This document shows, piece after piece, positions 44,871 through 53,814 of a stretch of 64,000 nucleotides of DNA. Under the pieces are notes generated by a model that saw only the letters and a program-made list of their open reading frames with translations, did no database searches and was not told the origin of the DNA. The stretch's first letter is position 1. Every line of letters begins with the position of its first letter. Origin of the DNA: Spirosoma sp. (lineage in GTDB: Bacteria; Bacteroidota; Bacteroidia; Cytophagales; Spirosomataceae); NCBI RefSeq assembly GCF_026391055.1, contig NZ_JAPLET010000020.1, positions 310,001-374,000 on the forward strand, given 5' to 3'. A program made the position numbers and the translations under genes.

Positions 44871-45050
44871 TGGCGTATTCTTTACCAACTTAAGCTTCCT
44901 GACTTTCTCACATACTTAAATCTAGTACAAGATCTGAAACGTAGATTCCTGAGATAGCAATTTGAGACTTTTCGCGCTGATTTAGCATGTTGACTGAGAA
45001 AGTGAAGAAACGTCCTATAAAAACGGGCATTTAATTGGACAGCTTGTCTT

Positions 45051-45080
45051 AGTAACTGTCAACCAGTATCCGTAGCATAC
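45051..45080 (-). repeat. 3'-end repeat after the hypothetical gene
   Basis: Read on the minus strand this is GTATGCTACGGATACTGG followed by TTGACAGTTACT. Its first base is two bases past the stop of the gene at 45082. Similar sequences follow stops at 59637, 60228 and 60721; see the findings. Confidence 0.45.
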
Positions 45081-45081
45081 C

Positions 45082-45744
45082 CTACACCTGATTTTCGTAC
45101 AAAGCACAAAAACGGCTTCGGTAATCATCATACACTTTGCCACCGTGAAAGCGTTCCATGATGCTCAAAGCCTCTCCAGCGGATACTAGGGGTAAGCTGT
45201 TAAACGCTTGCTCAAACTGAGTCTTAATCGGTTGACTAATGCCAATCGTCACCACTTGATTGCCATCATCATTGAGCATGGCCCATTGTTGAGTTTTGTC
45301 GAACATAAATACATGTGGAATAGTCACAAAGCCTACTCCAGAACGAGGATGCTGAAGGGGGCGCGGTCCCGAGTCCATTAGTTCTTCTAAAATATAAGCT
45401 GGTGTATCCCTATATATTGAAAAGGGGCATTCAACAGACATTTCCAAGGGATACAAAGCCGCATAAGCCGGTGCCGAAATGAAAAAAGAAGTGGAGTTAA
45501 TCGCTCTCAAAAAGGTAGTAAGTACTTGGTAATCTGATTCACGCCGAAACAGACGGTTGTGTTCACCGAAATAGTAATAGTCGAAAGGGCGTCTAAATGG
45601 AAACTCGGCAAAGTCTCGGTTGTAATGGAAAGTTTCGGTCGTAAAAAGTTTTTTTTCAATCTGCTGGATCTGATCGATAATCCAGGGCTCGGTGTATAAG
45701 CGATAGTTTCCTTCAATAGGCCCTAAGTGAGTGAGCAGTTCCAT
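45082..45744 (-). CDS. Hypothetical protein, 220 residues
   Basis: A cytoplasmic protein with no signal peptide or TM helix that I do not recognise. Visible features are the N-terminal MELLTHLGPIEGNYRLYTEP, an aromatic stretch PFRRPFDYYYFGEHNRLFRR, and a C-terminal helical end GGKVYDDYRSRFCALYENQV. It is flanked by intergenic DNA on both sides in a region of scattered accessory genes. Codon use looks less G+C-rich than the metabolic genes, suggesting transfer. No function is proposed. Confidence 0.7.
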   Translation of the reverse strand: MELLTHLGPIEGNYRLYTEPWIIDQIQQIEKKLFTTETFHYNRDFAEFPFRRPFDYYYFGEHNRLFRRESDYQVLTTFLRAINSTSFFISAPAYAALYPLEMSVECPFSIYRDTPAYILEELMDSGPRPLQHPRSGVGFVTIPHVFMFDKTQQWAMLNDDGNQVVTIGISQPIKTQFEQAFNSLPLVSAGEALSIMERFHGGKVYDDYRSRFCALYENQV

Positions 45745-46068
45745 TATCGATCGATATAGTAGTATTTTTAAAGTTAGCTCAAACGCTTACGGCTTCACTT
45801 ATTACACGAAAAGTTTCATAATCTAATCGTCCCCTAAAACCCTCCCAAATGAGAAGATAAAATCATCATACATCTGCTTGATATTCGGGGATATTACCAA
45901 ACGCAAACAGCAGCAAGCCGAGATTTAAGTGACTCAGAACAACCTCTCCGAAATATGCAATCTTGATGATTTGAAACCTATTGAAATCATCAAGATCATA
46001 GAAAATCAGCATTCTATTGATTTCGTAAAAAAAACGATCTCTTCACTTTTTACGAATATCCGGTCTTG
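45745..46068. other. 324-bp A+T-rich intergenic region
   Basis: No gene seen. It contains one clear hairpin (45960-45996, listed separately). The rest is A+T-rich, and may hold the promoter of the hypothetical gene on the minus strand. Confidence 0.5.
45960..45996. repeat. Perfect 13-bp hairpin near the cyanophycinase remnant
   Basis: Arms ATCTTGATGATTT (45960-45972) and AAATCATCAAGAT (45984-45996) with an 11-nt loop. It is weakly G-C, so a strong terminator is unlikely. It lies about 70 bp from the end of the decayed gene. Confidence 0.5.
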
Positions 46069-46410
46069 CTAAAAGCACGACGCCCCTTGCGCCAGGATAT
46101 TGACACGCAGGTTACTGACATATACGGACTGAAGTTCAGGAATTGCATGAAAAATCGTGTCCTTGATGTTGTCGGAATCGATCATAAACACGCCCCCTGA
46201 CCCAATGGCCCGCAGGATATTTCCCTGACTAATTACCAGGCCGGAGTCGGTGCGAAGGCCAATAACCAGCAAGCCCGGATTACGCTACAGGGCTTCTGTA
46301 AGGCGGGGAAAGCGGCTGCGCTGCCTAATGGGCGTGTCAATAATCGCTTCGGACAGAAAGGAAAGTCCTTGTTCGGTTTCTACCACACCCTTAATCAGTG
46401 TGGCTGGGAA
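46069..46410 (-). pseudogene. Cyanophycinase C-terminal remnant with internal stop
   Basis: Read on the minus strand from about 46410, the frame gives ATLIKGVVETEQGLSFLSEA then IIDTPIRQRSRFPRLTEAL, an in-frame TAG (plus-strand 46285-46287), and then RNPGLLVIGLRTDSGLVISQ, AIGSGGVFMIDSDNI and PVYVSNLRVNILAQG. This follows the order of the end of cyanophycinases (IIDxHFxxRxRxxRL, GIGID, VIGSGxVYVID). The N-terminal half with the catalytic serine is missing, replaced by the 3' end of the ctaD gene, which overlaps by a few bases. It is therefore both truncated and stopped. Family match is by eye; moderate confidence. Confidence 0.6.
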
Positions 46411-48368
46411 AACGGATCGTTTAGGTTTTGGGCCTCAACTTCTTTCTCTAGCGCAATCTGCTCATTTTCGTGCGGCAGATTAGACGAGTGGGTCAGTGAG
46501 TAAGGTACATTCTGCGGAATAAAATCGTCGATGGCGCCGGGCTTGCTATAATCGTAGGGCCAGCGGTAAACGGCGGGTAGTTTACCCGGCCAATTGCCAT
46601 GACCCGGGTGGATGGGCGCCGTCCATTCGAGGGTGTTCGACCGCCAGGGGTTCTGGGGAGCCTTTTGTCCCTTAAAGTAGCTATAGACAACATTCCAGAT
46701 GAATAGCCACTGAGCCGTGAAAGTAACAATGGCGGCTATCGTGATGAAGGCATTCATGTCGGCAAATGTACCTTTCGTAAAATCATAGCTGGTAAAGGCA
46801 TAGTAACGCCTGGGAAAACCGGCAATACCTAGATAGTGCATGGGGAAAAAGACCAGGTAGATGCCAATGAACGTTAGCCAGAAGTGCGCATACCCCAGCT
46901 TTTCGTTCAGCATCCGGCCGAACATCTTGGGATACCAGTGATACGTACCTGCCAGCAGTCCGAAGGCCGAAGCGGCTCCCATCACCAGGTGAAAATGAGC
47001 CACCACGAAATACGTATCATGCAGTTGAATATCTAAAACCGAATTACCCAAAATGATGCCGGTGAGACCACCGGAAACGAAAAACGATACCAGACCGATG
47101 GAAAACAGCATGGCGGGTGTAAAGCGAATATTACCTCGCCATAAGGTCGTGATGTAATTAAACGCTTTTACTGCGGAGGGGACGGCAATGATCAGCGTCA
47201 GGAACATGAACACAGATCCTAGAAACGGGTTCATACCCGACACGAACATATGATGTCCCCAGACGATAAACGACAGAAAGGCAATCCCGATCATGGAGGC
47301 AATCATGGCCCGGTACCCAAAAATGGGTTTACGAGCATTGGTCGCGATGATTTCGGACGTGATCCCCAGGGCCGGTAGAATAACAATGTAGACTTCGGGG
47401 TGACCAAAAAACCAGAACAGGTGCTGGAATAAAATGGGGCTTCCGCCCATATTGGGCAATGCTTCTCCCTTGATATAAATCTCGGACAAATAAAAACTCG
47501 TCCCGAAATGGCGGTCAAAAATGAGTAGTAGCACCGCGGACAAGAGGACCGGGAATGAAATTAACCCTAAGATCGCCGTTAGCAGGAAAGACCAGATCGT
47601 CAGTGGAAGTTTACTAAACGACATGCCTCGTGTGCGTAGGTTTATGACCGTGGTGATGTAATTGATGCCGCCCAGCAATTGGGAGATAATAAACAGGGCT
47701 ATACTGATCAGCCAGAGCGTTAGTCCGCTACCAGACCCCCGATGGGCCTGGGGCAAGGCGCTGAGGGGCGGATAAATTACCCAGCCCGTGCCCGCCGGCC
47801 CCGACGGCACAAAGAAGGACGATAACATGACTACGCTCGCCGTAAAAAAGAACCAGTACGACAGCATGTTCAGAAAGCCAGAGGCCATGTCGCGGGCACC
47901 GATTTGCAGCGGAATCAGGAAATTGGAAAACGTACCACTGAGCCCGGCTGTGAGCACAAAAAAGACCATAATGGTACCGTGCATGGTGACGAGTTGAAGG
48001 TAAAAGTCCTGATCGAGCTTACCGTCCTGGTTGATCCAGTCACCCAGCAGCGGACGCAGGAAATCGAGATTCAGGTGCTGAAACCCCAGTTGAAGCCGGA
48101 ACAGGACGGATAAAAAAATACCTATGATGGCCCAGCTAATGCCCGTAATCAGATACTGTCGGGCAATCGTTTTATGATCTTCTGAAAACAAGTACCTACG
48201 CAATTTACTTTGCGGTTCGTGCTCAGATTGGGCGGCCTCACGGGCATCGGTTTCCGTATGGAGTTCATCGGCCCGGTGACTGACATTACCTGTTCGCACA
48301 TGGGCATAGCCGCTAAAAAGCCAGCCCATAAATAGGGCGGCAATAATGATTACACCTGTCATTACCAT
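46395..48368 (-). CDS. ctaD: Cytochrome c oxidase subunit I (CtaD)
   Basis: A 657-residue haem-copper oxidase subunit I. Haem and CuB ligands are visible: VTMHGTIMVFF (low-spin haem His), FFGHPEVYIVILPALG (CuB His and the cross-linked Tyr), FIVWGHHMFVSGM (CuB His pair) and VVAHFHLVMGAA (haem His pair). It has about twelve core TM helices plus an N-terminal extension: one extra TM (VIIIAALFMGWLFSG) and a charged linker before KTIARQYLITG. A typical aa3 oxidase needs subunit II, usually encoded directly upstream; the 574 bp upstream hold none, and downstream there is only a pseudogene. It may be a second oxidase copy or an isolated remnant. Confidence 0.9.
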   Translation of the reverse strand: MVMTGVIIIAALFMGWLFSGYAHVRTGNVSHRADELHTETDAREAAQSEHEPQSKLRRYLFSEDHKTIARQYLITGISWAIIGIFLSVLFRLQLGFQHLNLDFLRPLLGDWINQDGKLDQDFYLQLVTMHGTIMVFFVLTAGLSGTFSNFLIPLQIGARDMASGFLNMLSYWFFFTASVVMLSSFFVPSGPAGTGWVIYPPLSALPQAHRGSGSGLTLWLISIALFIISQLLGGINYITTVINLRTRGMSFSKLPLTIWSFLLTAILGLISFPVLLSAVLLLIFDRHFGTSFYLSEIYIKGEALPNMGGSPILFQHLFWFFGHPEVYIVILPALGITSEIIATNARKPIFGYRAMIASMIGIAFLSFIVWGHHMFVSGMNPFLGSVFMFLTLIIAVPSAVKAFNYITTLWRGNIRFTPAMLFSIGLVSFFVSGGLTGIILGNSVLDIQLHDTYFVVAHFHLVMGAASAFGLLAGTYHWYPKMFGRMLNEKLGYAHFWLTFIGIYLVFFPMHYLGIAGFPRRYYAFTSYDFTKGTFADMNAFITIAAIVTFTAQWLFIWNVVYSYFKGQKAPQNPWRSNTLEWTAPIHPGHGNWPGKLPAVYRWPYDYSKPGAIDDFIPQNVPYSLTHSSNLPHENEQIALEKEVEAQNLNDPFSQPH

Positions 48369-48942
48369 AGGATTTTGCCGTTTAGCGTTTATGGTTAATT
48401 CGTTTTAGCGCTGTGCGCATCACTCGTCCAAGCGATACTAGTCAGTCTTTTTGTAGGTTTCCTTACCGAGCAGGTATGTCGCATCGGTCAAGCCCTTGAC
48501 TTATCCTCAAAAGACTCTTTTGTCCTTAAGGCAGTTAAACATCTGAATAGAAAATGAGGTATTGGTACTGCCTGTAGTAGGGAGTGATGAGGGCCGGTTA
48601 ATCGCTGCCTTGTGAGTCAGAAAGTTAACTGTGTAAGCCCTGCACAAGTCCATGGCTCCCATTTATTAGATTTGCTGGATATCAGGGTAAGCAACCGTTA
48701 GGTTATCGTAATGGCGGCAACAATCCGTTTATTCTCACAAAATGCTCCTCCTTGAGACGAAGTGGGTTTCAAGGACGAGCATTTATAGAAACTGATTTGG
48801 CCAACACTACTACAGAGTCTGCCCTGTTCCTGAGTAACAGCTAGCGTGTATTAGGCTCAGCTTTCATCAACCGGTTTTGATACTGAACAACTGAGAGGTA
48901 TTAGCCCCAACTTTTGTTAATTTTGTAAACATCGATCAAGCT
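48369..48942. other. 574-bp intergenic region upstream of ctaD
   Basis: No gene recognised and no cytochrome oxidase subunit II. It contains the hairpin at 48740-48784 and a -7-like box TAATTTTG at 48918-48925 just before the small gene at 48943. The rest shows no clear features. Confidence 0.5.
48740..48784. repeat. 19-bp imperfect hairpin between divergent genes
   Basis: Arms 48740-48758 and 48766-48784 pair with two mismatches around GAAGTGG. It lies between divergently transcribed genes, so it cannot be a terminator of either. A regulatory or mobile-element origin is possible. Confidence 0.5.
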
Positions 48943-49125
48943 ATGGCAACGACTAACATAAAATCAAAAGCTAGGAGGCCCCTCAAGGTGAAGCTACTAA
49001 ACGCATCAGGTCAGGTGATCGAAGGCCTGATTCCATCGGGTCATCTGTCAACCGAAGACCCTGGACTAGCTATTGCCAATGAGTTGGGTAAACATAAACA
49101 CCTTGATCCCACGCCCATTCCTTGA
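48943..49125 (+). CDS. Small basic protein, possible antitoxin of the PIN toxin
   Basis: A 60-residue protein with a basic start (KSKARRPLKVKLL) and a C-terminal part rich in Pro and His, and no DNA-binding motif I recognise. It is directly upstream of a PIN-domain gene whose TTG start overlaps its TGA stop (TTGA), the tight coupling seen in toxin-antitoxin pairs. A -7 box (TAATTTTG, 48918-48925) precedes it. The antitoxin role rests on position only. Confidence 0.6.
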   Translation: MATTNIKSKARRPLKVKLLNASGQVIEGLIPSGHLSTEDPGLAIANELGKHKHLDPTPIP

Positions 49126-49574
49126 TTACAGTTACTAAGCCTGCCCTATTGTGTGATACGGGCCTGCTGAGCCGTGTTTCCCTGGCTAAATCACCCTTCT
49201 TGGAAGCGTATCAAACAGCTATTGAGGAGTTTCAGGAAACCATTAGCACGGCGGTATTCATTGAGTTACAACATTGGTTACTCATTCAACGGGGCCTAGC
49301 CATGCCCATTAGCCGGGCCGAGTATGACCGGCATCGAAAGCGGTTGGACAATTACATCGTTTTGAACAGTGATGGCGTTAGTGAGCAAGCCTTAGAGGTA
49401 GCCCGTCGGTGGCCAGATACCGGTGTGGGGGATGCTTATACGATAAGTACGGCCTTAGTCTTTGACGTGCCGGTATTTACACTTAATCCAAAGCATTTCG
49501 AGCGTGTGAAGGGGATTAGCCTATACAGGCCCGATAATTATCAGGAGCTACTCCAAAGTACAAAGCGTACTTGA
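49122..49574 (+). CDS. PIN-domain protein (VapC-like)
   Basis: 150 residues from a TTG overlapping the previous stop. PIN features are ALLCDTGLLSRV near the start (acidic Asp12), STAVFIELQHW (Glu), and VGDAYTISTALVFDVPVFTL with NPKHF near the end, giving the last acidic residue and the usual LxTxNxxHF-like motif. PIN domains of this type are Mg-dependent ribonucleases; with the small partner upstream it probably acts as a VapC-like toxin. Length is typical (130-150). Confidence 0.78.
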   Translation: MITVTKPALLCDTGLLSRVSLAKSPFLEAYQTAIEEFQETISTAVFIELQHWLLIQRGLAMPISRAEYDRHRKRLDNYIVLNSDGVSEQALEVARRWPDTGVGDAYTISTALVFDVPVFTLNPKHFERVKGISLYRPDNYQELLQSTKRT

Positions 49575-49784
49575 TTAACCTAACTGCGGCTATCCAATTT
49601 TCTATGGTTGCCCCTTTCACTTCTTAAGCAAAAGTTTAAAAGCGAAATTGTCTATTTAAATGGGCGATTTCCGATACTGATGACACACTCGTTTATCAGT
49701 TACTTATTATCCTATACAGAACGGGAATTATTTATTTCTCACAGTTTATAGCTCAGAAAAGAAATACAATTCTTAAATCTGACT

Positions 49785-49792
49785 TACTTTTG
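49785..49792 (+). promoter_or_regulatory. -7 promoter box close to the Cys-containing protein start
   Basis: TACTTTTG ends 7 nt before the ATG at 49800. If used, transcription would begin at or within a few bases of the start codon, giving a leaderless message. No clear -33 TTG was seen. Confidence 0.4.
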
Positions 49793-49799
49793 TCGCATC

Positions 49800-50186
49800 A
49801 TGCGTTCTCTATTGACCTATATCCTGTTAATAGCGGTGCTACTGCCTAGCATTAGCCCTTGGGGAACGATTGCCTATTATCATCTCAATCAGGACTATAT
49901 TGCTCGTAATCTCTGCGTAAATCGGGATAAACCCCAGTTGCATTGCAATGGTCAATGCTATCTAGCCAGACGCCTGAAAGCCGAGCAGGACAGACAGGAT
50001 AAGGAAACTTCCGAGCGCGTTCAACAAACAGCACCCCTTCAACTGTTCTGCGAAGAGCAGCTTACCTTTAATTTTGGTAAACCAACGACGTTCATTCCAA
50101 CTCCCAACTTTGCCTATCTCACTGGCTCATACGCTACGCCAGCCCGTTGGTTGCTAAAGCCCCCTTGTCAATTCCTGGCTGTTTGA
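49800..50186 (+). CDS. Small Cys-containing membrane/secreted protein of a metal locus
   Basis: 128 residues with an N-terminal hydrophobic segment (LLTYILLIAVLLPSISPWGT) and a conserved core NQDYIARNLCVNRDKPQLHC then NGQCYLARRLK. That core is typical of small Bacteroidota proteins encoded beside TonB receptors and metal-uptake genes, which I recall only in general. The three Cys (LC, HC, QC) could bind copper or another metal. It begins a set with the DJ-1/YHS, TonB receptor and MbnP-like genes. Confidence 0.65.
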   Translation: MRSLLTYILLIAVLLPSISPWGTIAYYHLNQDYIARNLCVNRDKPQLHCNGQCYLARRLKAEQDRQDKETSERVQQTAPLQLFCEEQLTFNFGKPTTFIPTPNFAYLTGSYATPARWLLKPPCQFLAV

Positions 50187-50462
50187 GTAAGCGATAGAAT
50201 CTATCCATATTTTCTATTGGCTGATCGAACCTAGTTCCTCCAATCCGAGGGCTCTATTTCTCATTCGTTCAAGAACATGGTCGTACCTGGTCTGGGTACT
50301 GGCCAATGCTGCTATTACGTTGCCTGAATCGAAACAGATCAGACAACGTCAATCGCTATTACATCCAATTATTCGCTGACAATCAGTTATTTCTAAATTC
50401 CAGCAGAGCTAGACGAAACCCATTTCATTTCTGGCAACTGTTGGATTAACGAATCAAATCCT

Positions 50463-51386
50463 ATGAAAAAGATTAGTCAATCTTTATGTATTCTCTTATT
50501 GCTTACCATTTATACAAGTCGATCCACTCAGGCTCAGACAGCAACCGCCAGAGATACAATACGCGTCGCGATTCTGCTATTTCCGGGCGTTGAACTACTC
50601 GATTTTGCAGGACCACTCGAAGTGTTTAATCACATGGAAGGCGCTAGGGTGTATACCGTAGCCGCTCAATCGGGACCCATGACCATTATGCAAAAGATGC
50701 TGACCGTTGTGCCGGAATATACCCCATCAACCGCACCCCAAGCCGATATTTTAGTGGTACCGGGTGGACGAATGGAAGAAGTGATGCAGGACAGTAGCGT
50801 CGTTAATTGGATACGTCGCACGACAGCTCAACGCAAACTAACGATGTCGGTCTGTACAGGGGCTCAGTTGCTGAGTAAGGCGGGACTTTTGACCGGTAAA
50901 ACCGTGACGACCCACTGGGCCGCAACGCATATGTTGCAGCAAATGACACCTACCGCTATAGTGATGGAGAACACCCGGTTCGTGGATCAGGGATCGATCA
51001 TAACGACGGCGGGTGTCTCGGCGGGTATTGATGGAGCCCTACATGTCGTGTCCCGGCTGAAAGGCGTGGCGGCTGCTGAGCAGATCGCCCGCATTATGGA
51101 ATACGATAAGTGGGAGCCCCAAGCAGGGTTGGTTGTGGGTAAGGCTCGGACTCAATCAAAACGGAAAGCCAACCCAATTGCCACCAAACCAACGGTGGTC
51201 AAAAAAACGGTTGCCACCAAACAGGCTCAATTGAAACTAACCTCAACGATCGATCCCGTTTGTCAGATGTCGGTAGACGGCATGGTAGCCGATACGGCTC
51301 GATACATGGGCAAAACCTATGGCTTTTGCTCCCGTCTTTGCAAAGATCGATTCAAAAAGGAGCCGACGGCTTTCCTCAAACGCTAA
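50463..51386 (+). CDS. Exported DJ-1/PfpI-like domain fused to a YHS metal-binding domain
   Basis: 307 residues with signal peptide (to about STQAQ). Residues 35-215 form a DJ-1/PfpI (class I glutamine amidotransferase-like) domain with ILLFPGVELLDFAGPLEVFN, ADILVVPGGRM and the nucleophile elbow LTMSVCTGAQLL, followed by TTHWAA. A basic linker (SKRKANPIATKPTVVKKTVA) leads to a YHS domain at 262-307: DPVCQMSVDGMV, MGKTYGFCSRLCKDRFKKEP. YHS domains bind heavy metals such as copper. An exported fusion of the two is unusual. It lies upstream of a TonB receptor and MbnP-like gene, fitting a metal-handling role. Confidence 0.82.
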   Translation: MKKISQSLCILLLLTIYTSRSTQAQTATARDTIRVAILLFPGVELLDFAGPLEVFNHMEGARVYTVAAQSGPMTIMQKMLTVVPEYTPSTAPQADILVVPGGRMEEVMQDSSVVNWIRRTTAQRKLTMSVCTGAQLLSKAGLLTGKTVTTHWAATHMLQQMTPTAIVMENTRFVDQGSIITTAGVSAGIDGALHVVSRLKGVAAAEQIARIMEYDKWEPQAGLVVGKARTQSKRKANPIATKPTVVKKTVATKQAQLKLTSTIDPVCQMSVDGMVADTARYMGKTYGFCSRLCKDRFKKEPTAFLKR

Positions 51387-51457
51387 GGCAAGACACCATT
51401 AAGTCTAACTGATTGATCCATCGACAATCAGTTTATCCCCGTTAATCAGCCCTCATC

Positions 51458-53779
51458 ATGCCTCTCAAAAATACCAGTACTGTCCTGCTTTGGTTGCTCG
51501 CCATGAGCAGTTTTGCCCAAACGATAACCGGAACAATCAAATCCAGCTCCGGCGAAGCCATCGGGTTTGCCAACATTGCTGTGTTAAACAGCCCAACCGG
51601 CGTGATCGCGGATAAAGACGGTCATTTTTCCCTGGACCTCAATCAAGGAAAATACCAATTACAAATCAGTGCCATCGGGTTTGCCACCAAAATTCAACCG
51701 GTGAACGTGACTAGCCAAACGCAACCGGTTGCCGTCACCTTAGTCGACAATACCAATGCCCTGAGTGAAGTGGTTGTAACGGCTGACAAAGTGGAAGCCA
51801 ACTTACAAAAAACACCGATAGCCGTTACGGCCCTAAATGCAAAACAGTTAGAAGACTACCGCGTATGGACGATTAGTGACCTGACGGCTTTAGCACCGAG
51901 TGCGTACACCATTGAGCATGGCAACAGTACCGGGTCAAACTTCCTGAATTTTCGGGGGGCGATGGGCTTTACGGGTGAACAGGCCGTGGCGACCTATGTA
52001 GATGGAGTCTACCAGTTTGATTTTTATTCAGCCCCATTAAATTTCAGTAATATTGAGCGAATCGAAATTTTACGTGGCCCGCAGGGTACGTTATATGGCC
52101 GCAATGCCTTTAGTGGGGTACTTAATGTCATTACCAAAAAGCCCGGCAACAAAACGACGGGCTTTGCGGAAATAGACCTGGGTAACTATGGACAGCAACG
52201 CTACAGTGTGGGCTTCAATACGCCCCTGGTGAAGGCTAAGTTGTTTATGAATGCCGGTTTCCAGCTCAACAAACGGGGAGCTATCTATCAAAATCCAACG
52301 CTGAACACCACCCAGTTTGATCGTAGAGAGGCTTATACGGGCAATCTGAACCTGAAATATTTACTATCGTCCAACTGGACCATTGATTGGAACACGCGCT
52401 ATGAAAACGATACCGACAAAGGGGCGTATCCGTGGTCAGCTTCCGACAGCGCAGCCAGAAGTGAACCCTACAAAGTCTTTGGCAACTGGGACAATACCGA
52501 GCGAAGAACCAACTTCAATACGTCGGTAGCGGTCAAATATTTTGGTCGTCAGTTCAATTTTACGTCCATCACCGCTTTTGTTGATTATCACATCTGGTTT
52601 CCGGGTCGTTTTGATTTTGATTTCACGTCGGCTCAGTTGATTAGTGGTAGTAACTGGTCCCGACAAAACGAGCTGACCCAGGAGTTGCGTTTTTCCTCGC
52701 CAGCCAATGGGAGTCGGTTTCGATGGACCCTCGGTTCCTTTCTGTTTGGCGAACGAGTTAAAACGGGGAATACCACCTACTTTGATACCGATTATGTCCT
52801 ATTCGATCCGAATGCCCCTTTCGCTTCCATTAATAATGGAAGACGTAAAGGGTTGGGCATGGCTTTTTTCGGTCAGGCAACTTATGCGGTAACGCCAAAA
52901 TTTGACCTAACGATTGGTACCCGCTACGATGTGGAACGCCGGGAGCTTACCCAAAATACGGCGGTTGAAAAGGCCGGGATTGTTACGATTCTTTCCGCCG
53001 ACAGTACGTCGAAGAAAACCTTTACCGCCTTTACGCCCAAAGTCACCCTGAGTTATCAATTAACGCCTACGTCCATGATCTACGCGTCCTATGCCAAAGG
53101 ATTTAGAGTCGGCGGATTTAATTTTGGTAATACAAAAAACCCGATCTACGGGCCGGAAAAATCGGACAACTATGAGGTAGGTATCAAAAATAATCTGCTG
53201 AATAATCGGTTGAAAGTAAACCTGACAGCCTTTTATTTTCAACAGAAAGATCAACAGGTATCCACTACCCAGGATGGGGTAAACTATGCCACCCTGAATG
53301 TCGGCGATATGAATAACGCGGGTTTGGAACTGGAAGTGTCGGCCCTACCGGTCAAAAATCTACAGCTCGACTGGACGGCCAGCACCTCTCATAGCGACTA
53401 TAAAAAACTCGAACTCTTCGATGTAGAAACCGCTTCGGTCAAAGATTACAAAGGCAATAAGGCCATCTATAATCCGGTCGCTCAATCCATGCTAGCCCTT
53501 CAGTATGGCCTACCGGTATCGAAATCACCCCAAAGGATAAGAGCCTTTATACGCGGTGAATACAAATACATTGGTGAGTACCAACTGAACTTTTACAATA
53601 CCGAAAGCCAGAAAGCGTATGGGATGGTCAATGCCAGAGCCGGTGTGACTAGTCATCATCTGGACGTCGCGGTTTGGGTTCGGAATCTGGCGGATGTACG
53701 CTATATGGCCTTTGGCTACGGCTCTTATATGCTCGGTAGTCCCCGGATGCTGGGCGTAACCGTGACCGGTAAGTTTTAA
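51458..53779 (+). CDS. TonB-dependent receptor (probable metal/chalkophore receptor)
   Basis: 773 residues. Signal peptide, then a carboxypeptidase-regulatory-like beta domain (about 25-105; ISSSGEAIGFANIAVLNS-type), a plug with EVVVTADKVEANLQKTPIAV and ILRGPQGTLYGRNAFSGVLN, and a 22-strand barrel ending VTGKF. It is flanked by the DJ-1/YHS gene (71 bp before) and an MbnP-like gene (35 bp after). MbnP proteins accompany copper-chelator receptors in other bacteria, so copper or another metal complex is the likely ligand. This is inference from neighbours. Confidence 0.9.
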   Translation: MPLKNTSTVLLWLLAMSSFAQTITGTIKSSSGEAIGFANIAVLNSPTGVIADKDGHFSLDLNQGKYQLQISAIGFATKIQPVNVTSQTQPVAVTLVDNTNALSEVVVTADKVEANLQKTPIAVTALNAKQLEDYRVWTISDLTALAPSAYTIEHGNSTGSNFLNFRGAMGFTGEQAVATYVDGVYQFDFYSAPLNFSNIERIEILRGPQGTLYGRNAFSGVLNVITKKPGNKTTGFAEIDLGNYGQQRYSVGFNTPLVKAKLFMNAGFQLNKRGAIYQNPTLNTTQFDRREAYTGNLNLKYLLSSNWTIDWNTRYENDTDKGAYPWSASDSAARSEPYKVFGNWDNTERRTNFNTSVAVKYFGRQFNFTSITAFVDYHIWFPGRFDFDFTSAQLISGSNWSRQNELTQELRFSSPANGSRFRWTLGSFLFGERVKTGNTTYFDTDYVLFDPNAPFASINNGRRKGLGMAFFGQATYAVTPKFDLTIGTRYDVERRELTQNTAVEKAGIVTILSADSTSKKTFTAFTPKVTLSYQLTPTSMIYASYAKGFRVGGFNFGNTKNPIYGPEKSDNYEVGIKNNLLNNRLKVNLTAFYFQQKDQQVSTTQDGVNYATLNVGDMNNAGLELEVSALPVKNLQLDWTASTSHSDYKKLELFDVETASVKDYKGNKAIYNPVAQSMLALQYGLPVSKSPQRIRAFIRGEYKYIGEYQLNFYNTESQKAYGMVNARAGVTSHHLDVAVWVRNLADVRYMAFGYGSYMLGSPRMLGVTVTGKF

Positions 53780-53814
53780 TGTTTAGATGAACCAAACTAT
53801 AACCAACTACTCGT

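Noticed and set aside
49122..49150. CAGTTACTAAG shared between the PIN gene start and the 3'-end repeat at 45051
   Set aside because: Eleven matching bases inside a coding start could easily be chance; not counted as a copy.
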